From NCBI GenBank assembly GCA_022511045.1, contig JAFLSF010000004.1:1-61655 (forward strand): a stretch of DNA of 61,655 bases. The letters run 5' to 3'. This stretch comes from Prevotella sp. GTDB taxonomy: Bacteria; Bacteroidota; Bacteroidia; Bacteroidales; Bacteroidaceae. A program made the position numbers and the translations under genes. Positions 9,274 through 18,653 of the stretch are shown piece after piece (positions within the stretch are counted from its first letter, which is position 1; each line of letters begins with the position of its first letter). The notes beneath the pieces are model-generated. The model was given only the letters and a program-made list of their open reading frames with translations, was not told the origin of the DNA and searched no databases.

Positions 9274-9963
9274 TTAATCCTCCATTATTTTAGGTTCTAC
9301 AGCGGTTGAATCGGCATCAATACACTGGCTCTGGGTGTTCTCAAAGAGAGCACAGGCATCTGTATAAACACCTTTCAAACAATCCTTAATCATAGCATCG
9401 ACACCATTGCTGGTCAATGTGGCACCAGTCACGCAATCAACCTGCGTCATGGGGTCTTCTACTTTCTTTACAACAGACAAGACAACCTCGTTCTGGTCGT
9501 TGTAGACTCGCTTGCCAATGAACATTTCTTGCCATTCTTGCGAGTCTTTAATCTCGGCACCCAAACCAGCCGTTTCACTCTCATGGTTAAAATAAGCACC
9601 ATAGACAGTGGGTTGCTGTGGGTTATGCAAAGAAATGTAACCACTGATACCTCCCCAAAGGCCCATGCCTTTAGTTTCTACTACGAGGATGTCTTCGCCA
9701 TTGATGTTGCACATATAATATTTGCGGCCATCTTTCTCAGCCTCAGCTTTCACTACCTCTTTATACTTAGCCTCAGCCTCTTGACCATCTATGCCACGAA
9801 TGTTGAGCGAATAAAGAATCTGTTTCTTAATATCGAGTGCCACATTAGCATCCTGCATAGGCTTCAATGCTTGATAGACAAAAGCCAGCAGGAAGGCGAC
9901 GATAATCACCATTATAGCACTATATATAATAATGTAGGTGTTGGAGTTTGTGTTCAGTTTCAT
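9274..9963 (-). CDS. nqrC: Na+-NQR subunit C (covalent FMN)
   Basis: 229 residues: one N-terminal membrane helix (about 9-32) and a periplasmic FMN-binding domain. The flavinylation motif TGATLT is at residues 179-184, where ApbE family enzymes attach FMN to threonine; no apbE is in this window. The start overlaps the nqrB stop by 4 bp, so translation is coupled. The tail after the FMN domain (about residues 205-229) is acidic. Confidence 0.96.
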   Translation of the reverse strand: MKLNTNSNTYIIIYSAIMVIIVAFLLAFVYQALKPMQDANVALDIKKQILYSLNIRGIDGQEAEAKYKEVVKAEAEKDGRKYYMCNINGEDILVVETKGMGLWGGISGYISLHNPQQPTVYGAYFNHESETAGLGAEIKDSQEWQEMFIGKRVYNDQNEVVLSVVKKVEDPMTQVDCVTGATLTSNGVDAMIKDCLKGVYTDACALFENTQSQCIDADSTAVEPKIMED

Positions 9964-11117
9964 TTTGTACCTCCTCTCTTTAAGCGTTTCGAGATGTTGC
10001 GCTCCACAATGAAATGGTCAATCATAGGAGCCATCATGTTACCAAAGAAGATGGCTAGCATCATACCTTCGGGGTAGCCTGCATTCATTACGCGAATGAT
10101 AACAGCCATAGCACCGATGATGAAACCATAGATGTACTGTCCACACTGAGTGCGACACGAAGTGACAGGGTCGGTGGCCATAAATACAGCACCAAAAGCA
10201 AAGCCGCCTAAAACAAAGTGGTGCCACCATACCATAGACTGACCCGTAGCCTCGAAAATGATAGCTAATAAAGCTCCACCTACAAAAACACTCAGCATAG
10301 TGCGCCAAGAGGCTATACCAGTATAGAGCAATAAGCAGGCACCCAAAGCAATAGCAACGATAGAGGTCTCACCAATGGAGCCAGGGATAAATCCGCAAAT
10401 CATATCGCAGATAGAAGCCGAAGGGTCAACACCTTGTGCTATCTGCCCCAGAGGGGTGGCAGCCGTAAATCCATCAGGAAGCGTATTGCCTAGTCCAAAA
10501 ATACTATCTTGAGCTACCCACACTTGGTCGCCCGTCATTTTGGAAGGATAAGCAAAAAACAGGAACATACGAGCAGCAATAGCAGGGTTAAACATATTCA
10601 TGCCTGTTCCTCCGTAAATCTCCTTTACAAAGATGACACTGAAGGCGCAAGCCAGAGCTAACATCCACAAAGGACAACCAATAGGAACAATAAGCGGGAT
10701 GATAATACCCGACACAAGATAACCCTCTTGGATTTCTTCGCCTTTCCACTGGGCCCAAGCAAACTCAATACCCAAGCCGACGAGATAACTTACAATAATT
10801 TTCGGCAATACAGCCAAGAAACCATAGCAGAACACCTCAAAGAACGAGGCTTGTTCCAATGTTCCAGCAGCTAGATAGTTCTGGTAGCCGATATTATACA
10901 TACCAAACAACATGGCAGGCATCAAAGCGATAACTACCATACTCATAATACGCTTCGAGTCAATGGCGTCATGGATATTGACACCCGTCTTTGAAGTCTC
11001 GTTCGGAACGTAAAGGAACGTCTCGAAACCATCAAAGACTGACCTGAAAGCATGTAGCTTACCCTCGGGCTCGAAGTTGGGCTTCACCTTATTGAGATAA
11101 TTTCTTAAAGCTTTCAT
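9960..11117 (-). CDS. nqrB: Na+-NQR subunit B
   Basis: A 385-residue membrane subunit of the NqrB/RnfD family, about ten helices. It is the main route for sodium and holds riboflavin and covalent FMN in characterised enzymes. Family signatures seen are GGTGMNMFNPAIAARMFLFFAYP and FMATDPVTSCRTQCGQ. It follows nqrA by 7 bp and overlaps nqrC by 4 bp. Confidence 0.96.
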   Translation of the reverse strand: MKALRNYLNKVKPNFEPEGKLHAFRSVFDGFETFLYVPNETSKTGVNIHDAIDSKRIMSMVVIALMPAMLFGMYNIGYQNYLAAGTLEQASFFEVFCYGFLAVLPKIIVSYLVGLGIEFAWAQWKGEEIQEGYLVSGIIIPLIVPIGCPLWMLALACAFSVIFVKEIYGGTGMNMFNPAIAARMFLFFAYPSKMTGDQVWVAQDSIFGLGNTLPDGFTAATPLGQIAQGVDPSASICDMICGFIPGSIGETSIVAIALGACLLLYTGIASWRTMLSVFVGGALLAIIFEATGQSMVWWHHFVLGGFAFGAVFMATDPVTSCRTQCGQYIYGFIIGAMAVIIRVMNAGYPEGMMLAIFFGNMMAPMIDHFIVERNISKRLKRGGTK

Positions 11118-11124
11118 ATCCGAT

Positions 11125-12468
11125 TTATGCGTTTTCTTTACGTAAAATGTTCAATCCCTCACGGACTATGCGCTGCAACTCTAACTTAGAAGAATCGACA
11201 AACTCAGCCAGAGCAAAGTCTTCTGGTGACACTTCGTATATGCCTAAAGCCTCTTGTCGGTCAATGTCGCCAGCAATGATAGCTTTGATAAGGTACTCAC
11301 CATAAATGTCCATAGGCAATACTTTGTCGTATTCGCCGCTCATAATCATATGTCGCTCGCCGCCCTTGATACGGGCATCCAACGCATAGTCTTTCTTGCC
11401 CATTAGCCAAGAGAAATAGCTGCGGTTGACTGAGAAATGCCCTAAACGTGGCATAATCCAACCTAACATCTCGTCGGCATCGTTACCCTCGGGTATTACA
11501 GTAATCTCAGAAGTGTGTGCTCCTAGATAGCCATCCTTCGTGGTGGGACGACCTGTCAGTACATTACCATTGATAATACGGACGTGATGGTCGTTGTCAT
11601 AACTATTGGAAAGTAACGTTGAGAGTTCCTCACCTACCAGCATATCAACATAACAAGGAGATTTCACCTCACTACCGCAAAGGGCTACGCGGCGGGTCAA
11701 ATTAACTTTACCTGTATTTAGTAAACGTCCAATGAACAATACAACAGTGGGATCGCCAATGGTCCATACAACTTCCCCCTTGTTCACAGGAGCGATGTGG
11801 TTCACTTGAACACCAACGTTCCCTGCAGGGCATTTGCCATCAAACACATTTACTTCAACATCCTTGTAGTTTTCAAAACTAGAGTGAATACTACAACCCA
11901 AATAAGTTTTGGCAATCTTCGATAGGGCTGTAAGACCCGTCTGGAAGTCTTGCTCCTGTCCTTTTACCTCATAAGCAAAGTTACCAGCTAATGGCTTGTC
12001 GCGCAATGCCGATACAAAAATTGCTTCGGGTTGCACAGAGGGGTTGGTAGAGATTGCGTAAGGCAACTGATTGATGTAACCAAAGATACCAGCTTCCAAC
12101 AAAGCATCAATAACCTGTTGGGCATTCATCTTTGTTACATCTTTCTTGCCATAATCTGTAAACTGCTGCTCCTTATCAGCTTCCACTTTAACACAGAGCA
12201 CTTTCCTTCGTTCACCGCGAACTACCTCGCAGACCTTTCCACTGACAGGAGAGGCAAACTTAATTTCGGGATATTGCTTGTTAATAAACAAGGCATCCCC
12301 GGCTTTAACTTTGTCACCCTCCTTGACTACCACTTTAGGAGTCACTCCCTCGAAATCATCAGGCACCAATGCATAATAGCCTTTGGATTTCAGTTGCATG
12401 AGTTTCTCCTCTGCTTTGCCTTGAAGGTGAATGTCCAAGCCTTTACGTAACTTGATTACATTAGCCAT
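11125..12468 (-). CDS. nqrA: Na+-NQR subunit A
   Basis: A 447-residue cytoplasmic subunit, first gene of the operon. It opens MANVIKLRKGLDIHLQGKAEE; the biotinyl-lipoyl-like fold (EGDKVKAGDALF) and the SLBB/RnfC-type middle region (GFINQ-like, GNVGVQVNHIAPVNKGEVVW) are visible. It contributes to the ubiquinone side of the complex. The promoter region is shared with the divergent tamB-like gene. Confidence 0.96.
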   Translation of the reverse strand: MANVIKLRKGLDIHLQGKAEEKLMQLKSKGYYALVPDDFEGVTPKVVVKEGDKVKAGDALFINKQYPEIKFASPVSGKVCEVVRGERRKVLCVKVEADKEQQFTDYGKKDVTKMNAQQVIDALLEAGIFGYINQLPYAISTNPSVQPEAIFVSALRDKPLAGNFAYEVKGQEQDFQTGLTALSKIAKTYLGCSIHSSFENYKDVEVNVFDGKCPAGNVGVQVNHIAPVNKGEVVWTIGDPTVVLFIGRLLNTGKVNLTRRVALCGSEVKSPCYVDMLVGEELSTLLSNSYDNDHHVRIINGNVLTGRPTTKDGYLGAHTSEITVIPEGNDADEMLGWIMPRLGHFSVNRSYFSWLMGKKDYALDARIKGGERHMIMSGEYDKVLPMDIYGEYLIKAIIAGDIDRQEALGIYEVSPEDFALAEFVDSSKLELQRIVREGLNILRKENA

Positions 12469-12509
12469 TTATAAAATGAATTTGAAATGTTTCTATTGTA
12501 AAACCGCTG

Positions 12510-12544
12510 CAAAATTACCAAAAAATAACCATATAAAGCACAAA
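12510..12544 (-). promoter_or_regulatory. nqr operon promoter
   Basis: The -7 box TAATTTTG on the minus strand (12517-12510) lies about 40 bp before nqrA. The nearest upstream TTTG (12544-12541) gives a 23-bp spacer, slightly longer than ideal. Confidence 0.5.
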
Positions 12545-12557
12545 AACAGGCTAAATG

Positions 12558-12589
12558 TTGTTCTATCACAACTTTTTAGTGTAATTTTG
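12558..12589 (+). promoter_or_regulatory. tamB-like gene promoter
   Basis: A -33 TTG (12558-12560) and a -7 TAATTTTG (12582-12589) with a 21-bp spacer lie 50 bp before the TTG start. It is divergent from the nqr promoter in the same 171-bp gap. Confidence 0.6.
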
Positions 12590-12639
12590 TGGCAGAATTT
12601 GTGTATGACAAAAAGTTTTGCTATCTCTGACTATCAGTT

Positions 12640-15600
12640 TTGAAACTACTAAAAAACATATTAAATGTGGTGATATGGGTTGTTGTAAGCTTGTATCTCG
12701 TCTGTATTCTGACTTTTAGTATACCTTCTGTCCAAAAGTTCTTTGGTAGGAAAATGGCAGGAGTATTGGCTGAGAAATTAGGCACCAGTGTTAGTATAGA
12801 TCGACTAGAATACAGACTATTTAGCCATGTGACACTCTACGGTGTGTTGATTAAGGACCAGCAGGGAGAGGATATGCTAAAAGCTAATCGCCTGTCAACG
12901 CGAATAGATTTGCTGCCATTGGCAGAAGGTAAAATATCCATAGCTACTGCCCAATTGTTTGGAATGCATGCCAAACTATATCAACGGACTGCGGAGAGCC
13001 AGCCAAACTTCCAATTTGTCATTGATTCGCTGGCATCGAAAGACACGACAAATACCACACCATTTAATCTGCGAATAAACTCACTCCTTATACGGCGTTC
13101 CAGTGTCAGTTTTGATAGGTTGGATGTCCCAGAAACCCAAGGGCAACTGAATCCAAATCATCTGATGCTGACAGACATTAGTACCCACATCGTGCTGAAG
13201 CAGTTCTCTGAGGATTCGTTGAATATCAATGTAAAACGTCTGTCGTTAAAAGAGAAGTCGGGAATGGAGATAAAACGTCTGTCATTATACTTTGATGGAG
13301 GACATAACGGATTTAATCTCAGCAATTTTCAATTGCACCTGCCAGGGACGGATATTGCGTTAGGTGACTTAAAAGCCTCTTATCGCTTTCGTGATGAACA
13401 TTTTATAGTCCCGTCTCTCCGATATATGGGTAGCATCCAGCCTTCAACTATTACATTATCTGACCTCTCCTTTTTACTTCCCTCTCTAAAGACATTTCAG
13501 AGCACGTTGTCTTTGGAGGCTGATTTCCAAGGCGAAGGAGAGACTTTACAGGTACCTCGTTTGATAGTAAACTCAACTACAGGTGACATAAGTATCGACT
13601 TAAAGGGAGATATCCAACAATTAAGACAATCTGAACCTTTATGGAATGCTAATATTTCCCGATTAGGATTGTCGGCAAAAACGGTGAATTTTATCTCCGA
13701 GAACCTGCAAGGCCAAAGTGTACACGTGCCTAAAGAGTTGGTGCGACTAGGCAACGTCAGTCTTAATGGTATTATTAGTGGCAAAGGACTCAGTGGGTTT
13801 TCTGCCAGCAATCAGATAAACACGGATGCTGGGAACATAGATATACAGATGGCATTGAAGAATCAACGGCAGTTTAAAGGGCGTATTAATACTGACCATT
13901 TTGACTTAAAACGTTTGTTGGATGATGATCATTTCGGACATATGGCTACTACTTTAGAGCTCGACGGACAGTTATTAATGGGAGAACTTGCCAACATCAA
14001 GGCAGAGGGTGTAATACAACACCTTTATTATCATGGTTATGATTACCAGAATATCCTCCTAAACGGACAGTATTCTCCCAGTGATACCCGAGGAACAATA
14101 AGCATTGATGAAAGTAATATCAAAGCCAGAATTGAGGGATTCTTGGTGAGAAATGACCAACAGAACAATATCCAAATGGAAGTCAATGTAAGTCATCTGA
14201 AACCAAAGGCCATCAACCTCTCTGATAAATGGGGTGATGCCCGTTTCTCGGGCAATCTACACGTTAATGTTAAGGCTCACGATATAAATGATGCTGTAGG
14301 CTCATTAGATCTCAAATCATTAACTTTGCAGTCGTCTAAAGAAAATTATCAGTTAAAGCAATTGCATATAAAATCAGGTTATGCGAATAATCAACATCAT
14401 ATCACTCTACATAGTGACTTTGGTAACGCCCATATTATAGGTGATTTTGATTTCCAGACATTGACTCAGAGCATTACTAATTTTGTAGCCGATAAATTAC
14501 CTACCTTACCAGGGTTACCCAAAGTAAATCTACATTCCAAAAACAATTTCTCACTGCAGATCACTATCAATAATTCTGACTGGTTGCAGAAACTGCTCTT
14601 GGTTCCTGTTAATCTAACTAAGCCTTTAACACTGGAAGGAATGATTAACGACTACGACCAGCAATTGACCTTGAAGTGTAACCTTCCACAATTCTATTAC
14701 AAGAATAGTAGATACGACAACGGGCATCTCAGTATTATTTCTCCGTTGGGCACATTAGCTTATGAGTTAGGCGTGACGAAACAGATGGATGATGGTAAGC
14801 AGATGGATATTCAACTGACAGGCTCTGCTTTTAACAACCAGTTGACAACCAATCTCCTTTGGGATAACCATGCTGAAGACTTGATGAGTGGCAGGGTGAC
14901 AGCCAAGGCATTCTTTAATGCTACCATTGACGGTAAGCAGGAAGCCATCATTGATATTGTTCCTTCGACAATGACCATCAATAATACCATTTGGGACATT
15001 CAGCCTGCCAATATTATATACACAACCGAACATATTGACATCAATCACTTCACTATCCGACATAACGAACAGTTTCTTAGTCTAAATGGTGTGGCTTCGG
15101 AAAGCAGTCAAGATAGTATTAGTGTTCAAATGCGCGATATTGACATTGAGTATATCCTCAACCTTCTTAATTTCCATGCTGTTGAGTTCAGCGGACAGGC
15201 TACTGGCGGTGGAAACCTGCGAGGTGTCTTTGGTGAGTTTGAGGCTGAGGGGCAGTTGAAGGTTCAGCAGTTTAAATTCCAGCGGGGACGCATGGGAACG
15301 TTGAATGCGCAAGTAGAATGGAATAAGGAAAAGGAGCAGATTGATATTTATGCTACCGCTGATGATGGTCCTGATGCCCAGACTTTTATTAACGGCTATG
15401 TGTCGCCTAAGCGCAATTACATGGATTTAGGTATCCAAGCACAAGGTACTCACCTTGATTTTGCCCATTCTTTTATGGATAGCTTTATCAGCAACCTTGA
15501 GGGACATGCTGACGGGTTTGTACAGTTGGCGGGGCATCTTGATGCTTTGAATCTTACTGGGCAGCTCGCAATTAACGGAGTGGCTCATGTCAGCACTTTA

Positions 15601-17043
15601 GGTTGTGACTATGAACTGCGTGGCGATACTTTGAGACTGGAGCCTAACGAAATTATTTTCAATCGTTTTCCCATTTACGACATCAATGGTACAGAGGCTG
15701 TGCTCTCTGGTGCTATCCATCACCAAGAACTAACTAATCTGACATTTGATATTTATGTTAATGCGAATAATCTGCTGGCATACCACTTCAGTGATTTCGG
15801 TACAGACACTTTTTATGGTACAGTCTATGCCACAGGTATAGTGGGCATACACGGAAGGGAAAGTGGTGTCACGATTGAGGCCGATATTACGCCAGAACAA
15901 GGTTCTCGTTTTGTATATAATGCTGCTTCGCCTACCGCTATCACCAGCCAAGAATTTATTCAATGGGGAAGTCAGGCTATTGATGATGATGTACAAACTT
16001 TAAATAGTGCAGAGGAAACGCAGTCTTTGACCTATCGTGATGATTTGACCTTGCGAATGAAGATTAATGCTACTCCACATGCAGAGATTTGTTTGCTGAT
16101 GGATGCTAACACTAACGACTATATTACCCTGCAAGGCAATGGCATACTACAAGCCACCTATTATAATAAAAGGGGCTTCTCGCTTTTTGGCACTTATCGA
16201 GTGACAGAAGGTACCTATGGATTAACCATTCAAAACATTATCCGCAAAAACTTCATCTTCAAGGAAGGTGGTACCATAGTCTTTGGTGGCGACCCCTACG
16301 AAGCGAGCTTAAATCTGCAGGCCCAGCATATTGTCACAGGGGTTAGTCTTTCTGACCTCAATGTCGGTAGTTCATTTTCGAATACAGTTAGGGTGAATTG
16401 TCTGATGAATATCACGGGTCGTCCACGGCAGCCCATTATTGACTTCGATTTGGAGATGCCCAATGTAAATGCCGACGAGCAACAGATGGTGCGCTCTATT
16501 ATCAATAGCGATGAGGAGATGAACCAGCAAGTCATTTATTTGTTAGCGGTGGGACGTTTTTATCCGCAGAGTGAGAATAATGCTAACAACGGTGAAGATT
16601 CGCCCAGTAAGACCTCACTTGCGCTGCAAAGCCTGCTTTCAGGTACTATCAGTGGACAAATCAATGATATTTTGGGACAGGTTGTGAAAAGTAATAAATG
16701 GAATTTCGGAGCTAACATTTCTACTGGCGATGAAGGATGGAACAATGCTGAATACGAGGGATTGATTAGTGGCAGACTACTTAATAACCGCCTTCTTATC
16801 AACGGACAATTTGGTTATCGGGACAATGCAACTACCGCCACATCATCGTTTATTGGCGATTTTGATATTAGCTATTTGTTACTACCCAACGGCAATCTGG
16901 CACTGAAAGTTTATAATCAAACTAACGATCGATATTTCACCCGTTCGTCATTGAACACACAAGGTATCGGTATTCTGATTAAGAAAGACTTTAATAGCTT
17001 GCCCGACCTTTTTGGAGTGAGAAAACAGCGGAAGAAGAAATAG
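12640..17043 (+). CDS. TamB-like translocation and assembly module protein (AsmA-like, DUF490)
   Basis: 1467 residues with one N-terminal membrane anchor (about 4-27). A very long periplasmic beta-rich body of repeated AsmA/TamB-type segments follows. The DUF490/TamB C-terminal domain occupies about residues 1130-1460 (NYDITLQ-like region, GTYRVTEGTYGLTIQNIIRKNFIFKEGGTI-type segments, then QVIYLLAVGRF). TamB-class proteins bridge inner and outer membranes and are implicated in outer-membrane protein insertion and phospholipid transport. The start is TTG: an in-frame TGA lies 12 nt upstream and no earlier start is possible, while the next ATG would remove the anchor. It converges on the S41 protease gene with a 4-bp gap. 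Confidence 0.9.
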   Translation: MKLLKNILNVVIWVVVSLYLVCILTFSIPSVQKFFGRKMAGVLAEKLGTSVSIDRLEYRLFSHVTLYGVLIKDQQGEDMLKANRLSTRIDLLPLAEGKISIATAQLFGMHAKLYQRTAESQPNFQFVIDSLASKDTTNTTPFNLRINSLLIRRSSVSFDRLDVPETQGQLNPNHLMLTDISTHIVLKQFSEDSLNINVKRLSLKEKSGMEIKRLSLYFDGGHNGFNLSNFQLHLPGTDIALGDLKASYRFRDEHFIVPSLRYMGSIQPSTITLSDLSFLLPSLKTFQSTLSLEADFQGEGETLQVPRLIVNSTTGDISIDLKGDIQQLRQSEPLWNANISRLGLSAKTVNFISENLQGQSVHVPKELVRLGNVSLNGIISGKGLSGFSASNQINTDAGNIDIQMALKNQRQFKGRINTDHFDLKRLLDDDHFGHMATTLELDGQLLMGELANIKAEGVIQHLYYHGYDYQNILLNGQYSPSDTRGTISIDESNIKARIEGFLVRNDQQNNIQMEVNVSHLKPKAINLSDKWGDARFSGNLHVNVKAHDINDAVGSLDLKSLTLQSSKENYQLKQLHIKSGYANNQHHITLHSDFGNAHIIGDFDFQTLTQSITNFVADKLPTLPGLPKVNLHSKNNFSLQITINNSDWLQKLLLVPVNLTKPLTLEGMINDYDQQLTLKCNLPQFYYKNSRYDNGHLSIISPLGTLAYELGVTKQMDDGKQMDIQLTGSAFNNQLTTNLLWDNHAEDLMSGRVTAKAFFNATIDGKQEAIIDIVPSTMTINNTIWDIQPANIIYTTEHIDINHFTIRHNEQFLSLNGVASESSQDSISVQMRDIDIEYILNLLNFHAVEFSGQATGGGNLRGVFGEFEAEGQLKVQQFKFQRGRMGTLNAQVEWNKEKEQIDIYATADDGPDAQTFINGYVSPKRNYMDLGIQAQGTHLDFAHSFMDSFISNLEGHADGFVQLAGHLDALNLTGQLAINGVAHVSTLGCDYELRGDTLRLEPNEIIFNRFPIYDINGTEAVLSGAIHHQELTNLTFDIYVNANNLLAYHFSDFGTDTFYGTVYATGIVGIHGRESGVTIEADITPEQGSRFVYNAASPTAITSQEFIQWGSQAIDDDVQTLNSAEETQSLTYRDDLTLRMKINATPHAEICLLMDANTNDYITLQGNGILQATYYNKRGFSLFGTYRVTEGTYGLTIQNIIRKNFIFKEGGTIVFGGDPYEASLNLQAQHIVTGVSLSDLNVGSSFSNTVRVNCLMNITGRPRQPIIDFDLEMPNVNADEQQMVRSIINSDEEMNQQVIYLLAVGRFYPQSENNANNGEDSPSKTSLALQSLLSGTISGQINDILGQVVKSNKWNFGANISTGDEGWNNAEYEGLISGRLLNNRLLINGQFGYRDNATTATSSFIGDFDISYLLLPNGNLALKVYNQTNDRYFTRSSLNTQGIGILIKKDFNSLPDLFGVRKQRKKK

Positions 17044-17047
17044 CTTG

Positions 17048-18634
17048 CTATTGGTTACTCAATAACTCCAATGCTCGTTGAACAATGTCGTTATCCTCGT
17101 TCATTATGGTATAATACTCATTCATATTCCATAAGTCACGGGCTACTAAAGCCTTCAATTGAAGACGTAAAGAAGGTAAAGTTCGTTGTAGTTCGTCGTC
17201 ATCTTTCGGTTTGATATCCTGCGTCTCTGCTTCATTTAAAATGGCATCAATGACTGACTGAGGTACTTCAAAGCGTTGACAGAAATCGTCGAAAGATTTG
17301 TATTCCCGCTTCAATTGCTTTCGGTGGTTGTCTACATACCGAAGGCTTTGCGTAATTAGAATGCTTTTAGCCGCTAATTGCCGATGGAATGTAGTGTATT
17401 TAGTTGTGTCAAGGGGTACAAACTCATCGGGCATGATACCTCCTCCCCCGTATACAACTCGATGTTCCTTGAGAGTATAACACTTGAGGGAGTCAGCAAA
17501 GTGAACACTATCCGCACTTATCAGCTCACCACTCTTTAAGCGATTAGCCACGTCCATAGCATAGTCCTGTTGCTTTCCTTTTTCGTAAGGTTTCTGTATG
17601 CAACGGCCAGATGGTGTGTAGTAATGGGCAATAGTGAGGCGAATCATGGAGCCATCAGGCAGGTCAATAGGCCTTTGCACTAAGCCTTTGCCAAAAGTAC
17701 GCCGCCCGACTATGATGCCTCGATCGTGATCTTGTATTGCTCCAGAAACTATCTCTGCTGCTGAGGCCGTATAACTGTCCACCAAAACGATAATTTTTCC
17801 TTCTGTAAAAAGTCCACCGCCTTTAGCTGTATGATCAACACGATAGCTGTTACGGCCTTGGGTATAAACGATAAGATCGTTATGATGTAGGAATTCATCC
17901 GCAATAGCTACTGCTGCCTGTAAATAGCCACCACCGTTTCCTTGTAGGTCAAGCACCAGTGACTTCATACCTTGCCCCAACAACGACTTCATGCTTTCGC
18001 GAAATTCGTCATGAGTGGTAGCGCCAAAGTTACCGATGCGAATATATCCAACCTCTGGGCGGAGCATATAAGTAGCGTCAATGGAATGGACAGGAATCTT
18101 GTCGCGTGTTATTTTGAAGTGTAAAGTGTCTTGAATCCCGCGACGAACAATCCCGAGATCGACCTTTGTACCTTTAGGTCCACGAAGGCGACGCATAATT
18201 TCCTCTCTTGACATCTTAACACCTGCAATGGTGGTATCATTGACATAAACAATACGGTCGCCGGCTACAATGCCCGCTTTCTCGGAGGGGCCATTGCTGA
18301 CAGGTTGTATTACAAGTAACGTGTCATCGGCCATATTGAATTGTACGCCGATACCTTCGAAGTTACCCTGTAAAGGCTCGTTCATCTGCTTCACTTCCTT
18401 GGGCGTGGAGTAAGAGGAATGTGGGTCGAGTTTTTCTATCATTCCACGAATACCATCCTCTACGAGCCTCTGCTCGTCGACGCTGTCTACATAAAGGTTT
18501 GTAATGGCTACCTCGGCCATTTGTAACTTGCGAAGCGGCGAGTCGACACCTAAATTTATCCGCATTTGTGCGTGGATGCTGAGGTTGAGTAGCAATAGCA
18601 TTGCTACAAATACGGTAGTTTTCTTTATTTTCAT
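17048..18634 (-). CDS. C-terminal processing protease (S41 family, PDZ)
   Basis: 528 residues from ATG 18634, chosen because it begins a clean signal peptide (MKIKKTTVFVAMLLLLNLSIHAQ); ATG 18661 would overlap parE. A PDZ domain spans about 85-175 (GIGVQF, AGDRIVYVND). The tail-specific protease core has the Ser/Lys dyad: Ser291 in SYTASAAE and Lys316 in FGKGLVQ, 25 apart as in E. coli Tsp. It should cleave periplasmic proteins at their C-termini. It follows parE by 19 bp and is probably co-transcribed with it. Confidence 0.93.
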   Translation of the reverse strand: MKIKKTTVFVAMLLLLNLSIHAQMRINLGVDSPLRKLQMAEVAITNLYVDSVDEQRLVEDGIRGMIEKLDPHSSYSTPKEVKQMNEPLQGNFEGIGVQFNMADDTLLVIQPVSNGPSEKAGIVAGDRIVYVNDTTIAGVKMSREEIMRRLRGPKGTKVDLGIVRRGIQDTLHFKITRDKIPVHSIDATYMLRPEVGYIRIGNFGATTHDEFRESMKSLLGQGMKSLVLDLQGNGGGYLQAAVAIADEFLHHNDLIVYTQGRNSYRVDHTAKGGGLFTEGKIIVLVDSYTASAAEIVSGAIQDHDRGIIVGRRTFGKGLVQRPIDLPDGSMIRLTIAHYYTPSGRCIQKPYEKGKQQDYAMDVANRLKSGELISADSVHFADSLKCYTLKEHRVVYGGGGIMPDEFVPLDTTKYTTFHRQLAAKSILITQSLRYVDNHRKQLKREYKSFDDFCQRFEVPQSVIDAILNEAETQDIKPKDDDELQRTLPSLRLQLKALVARDLWNMNEYYTIMNEDNDIVQRALELLSNQ

Positions 18635-18653
18635 TGCTTCTTTTCTTCTCGGT

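Noticed and set aside
12431..12643. 70-aa plus-strand ORF before the tamB-like gene
   Set aside because: It starts inside nqrA and crosses both divergent promoters; no protein features.
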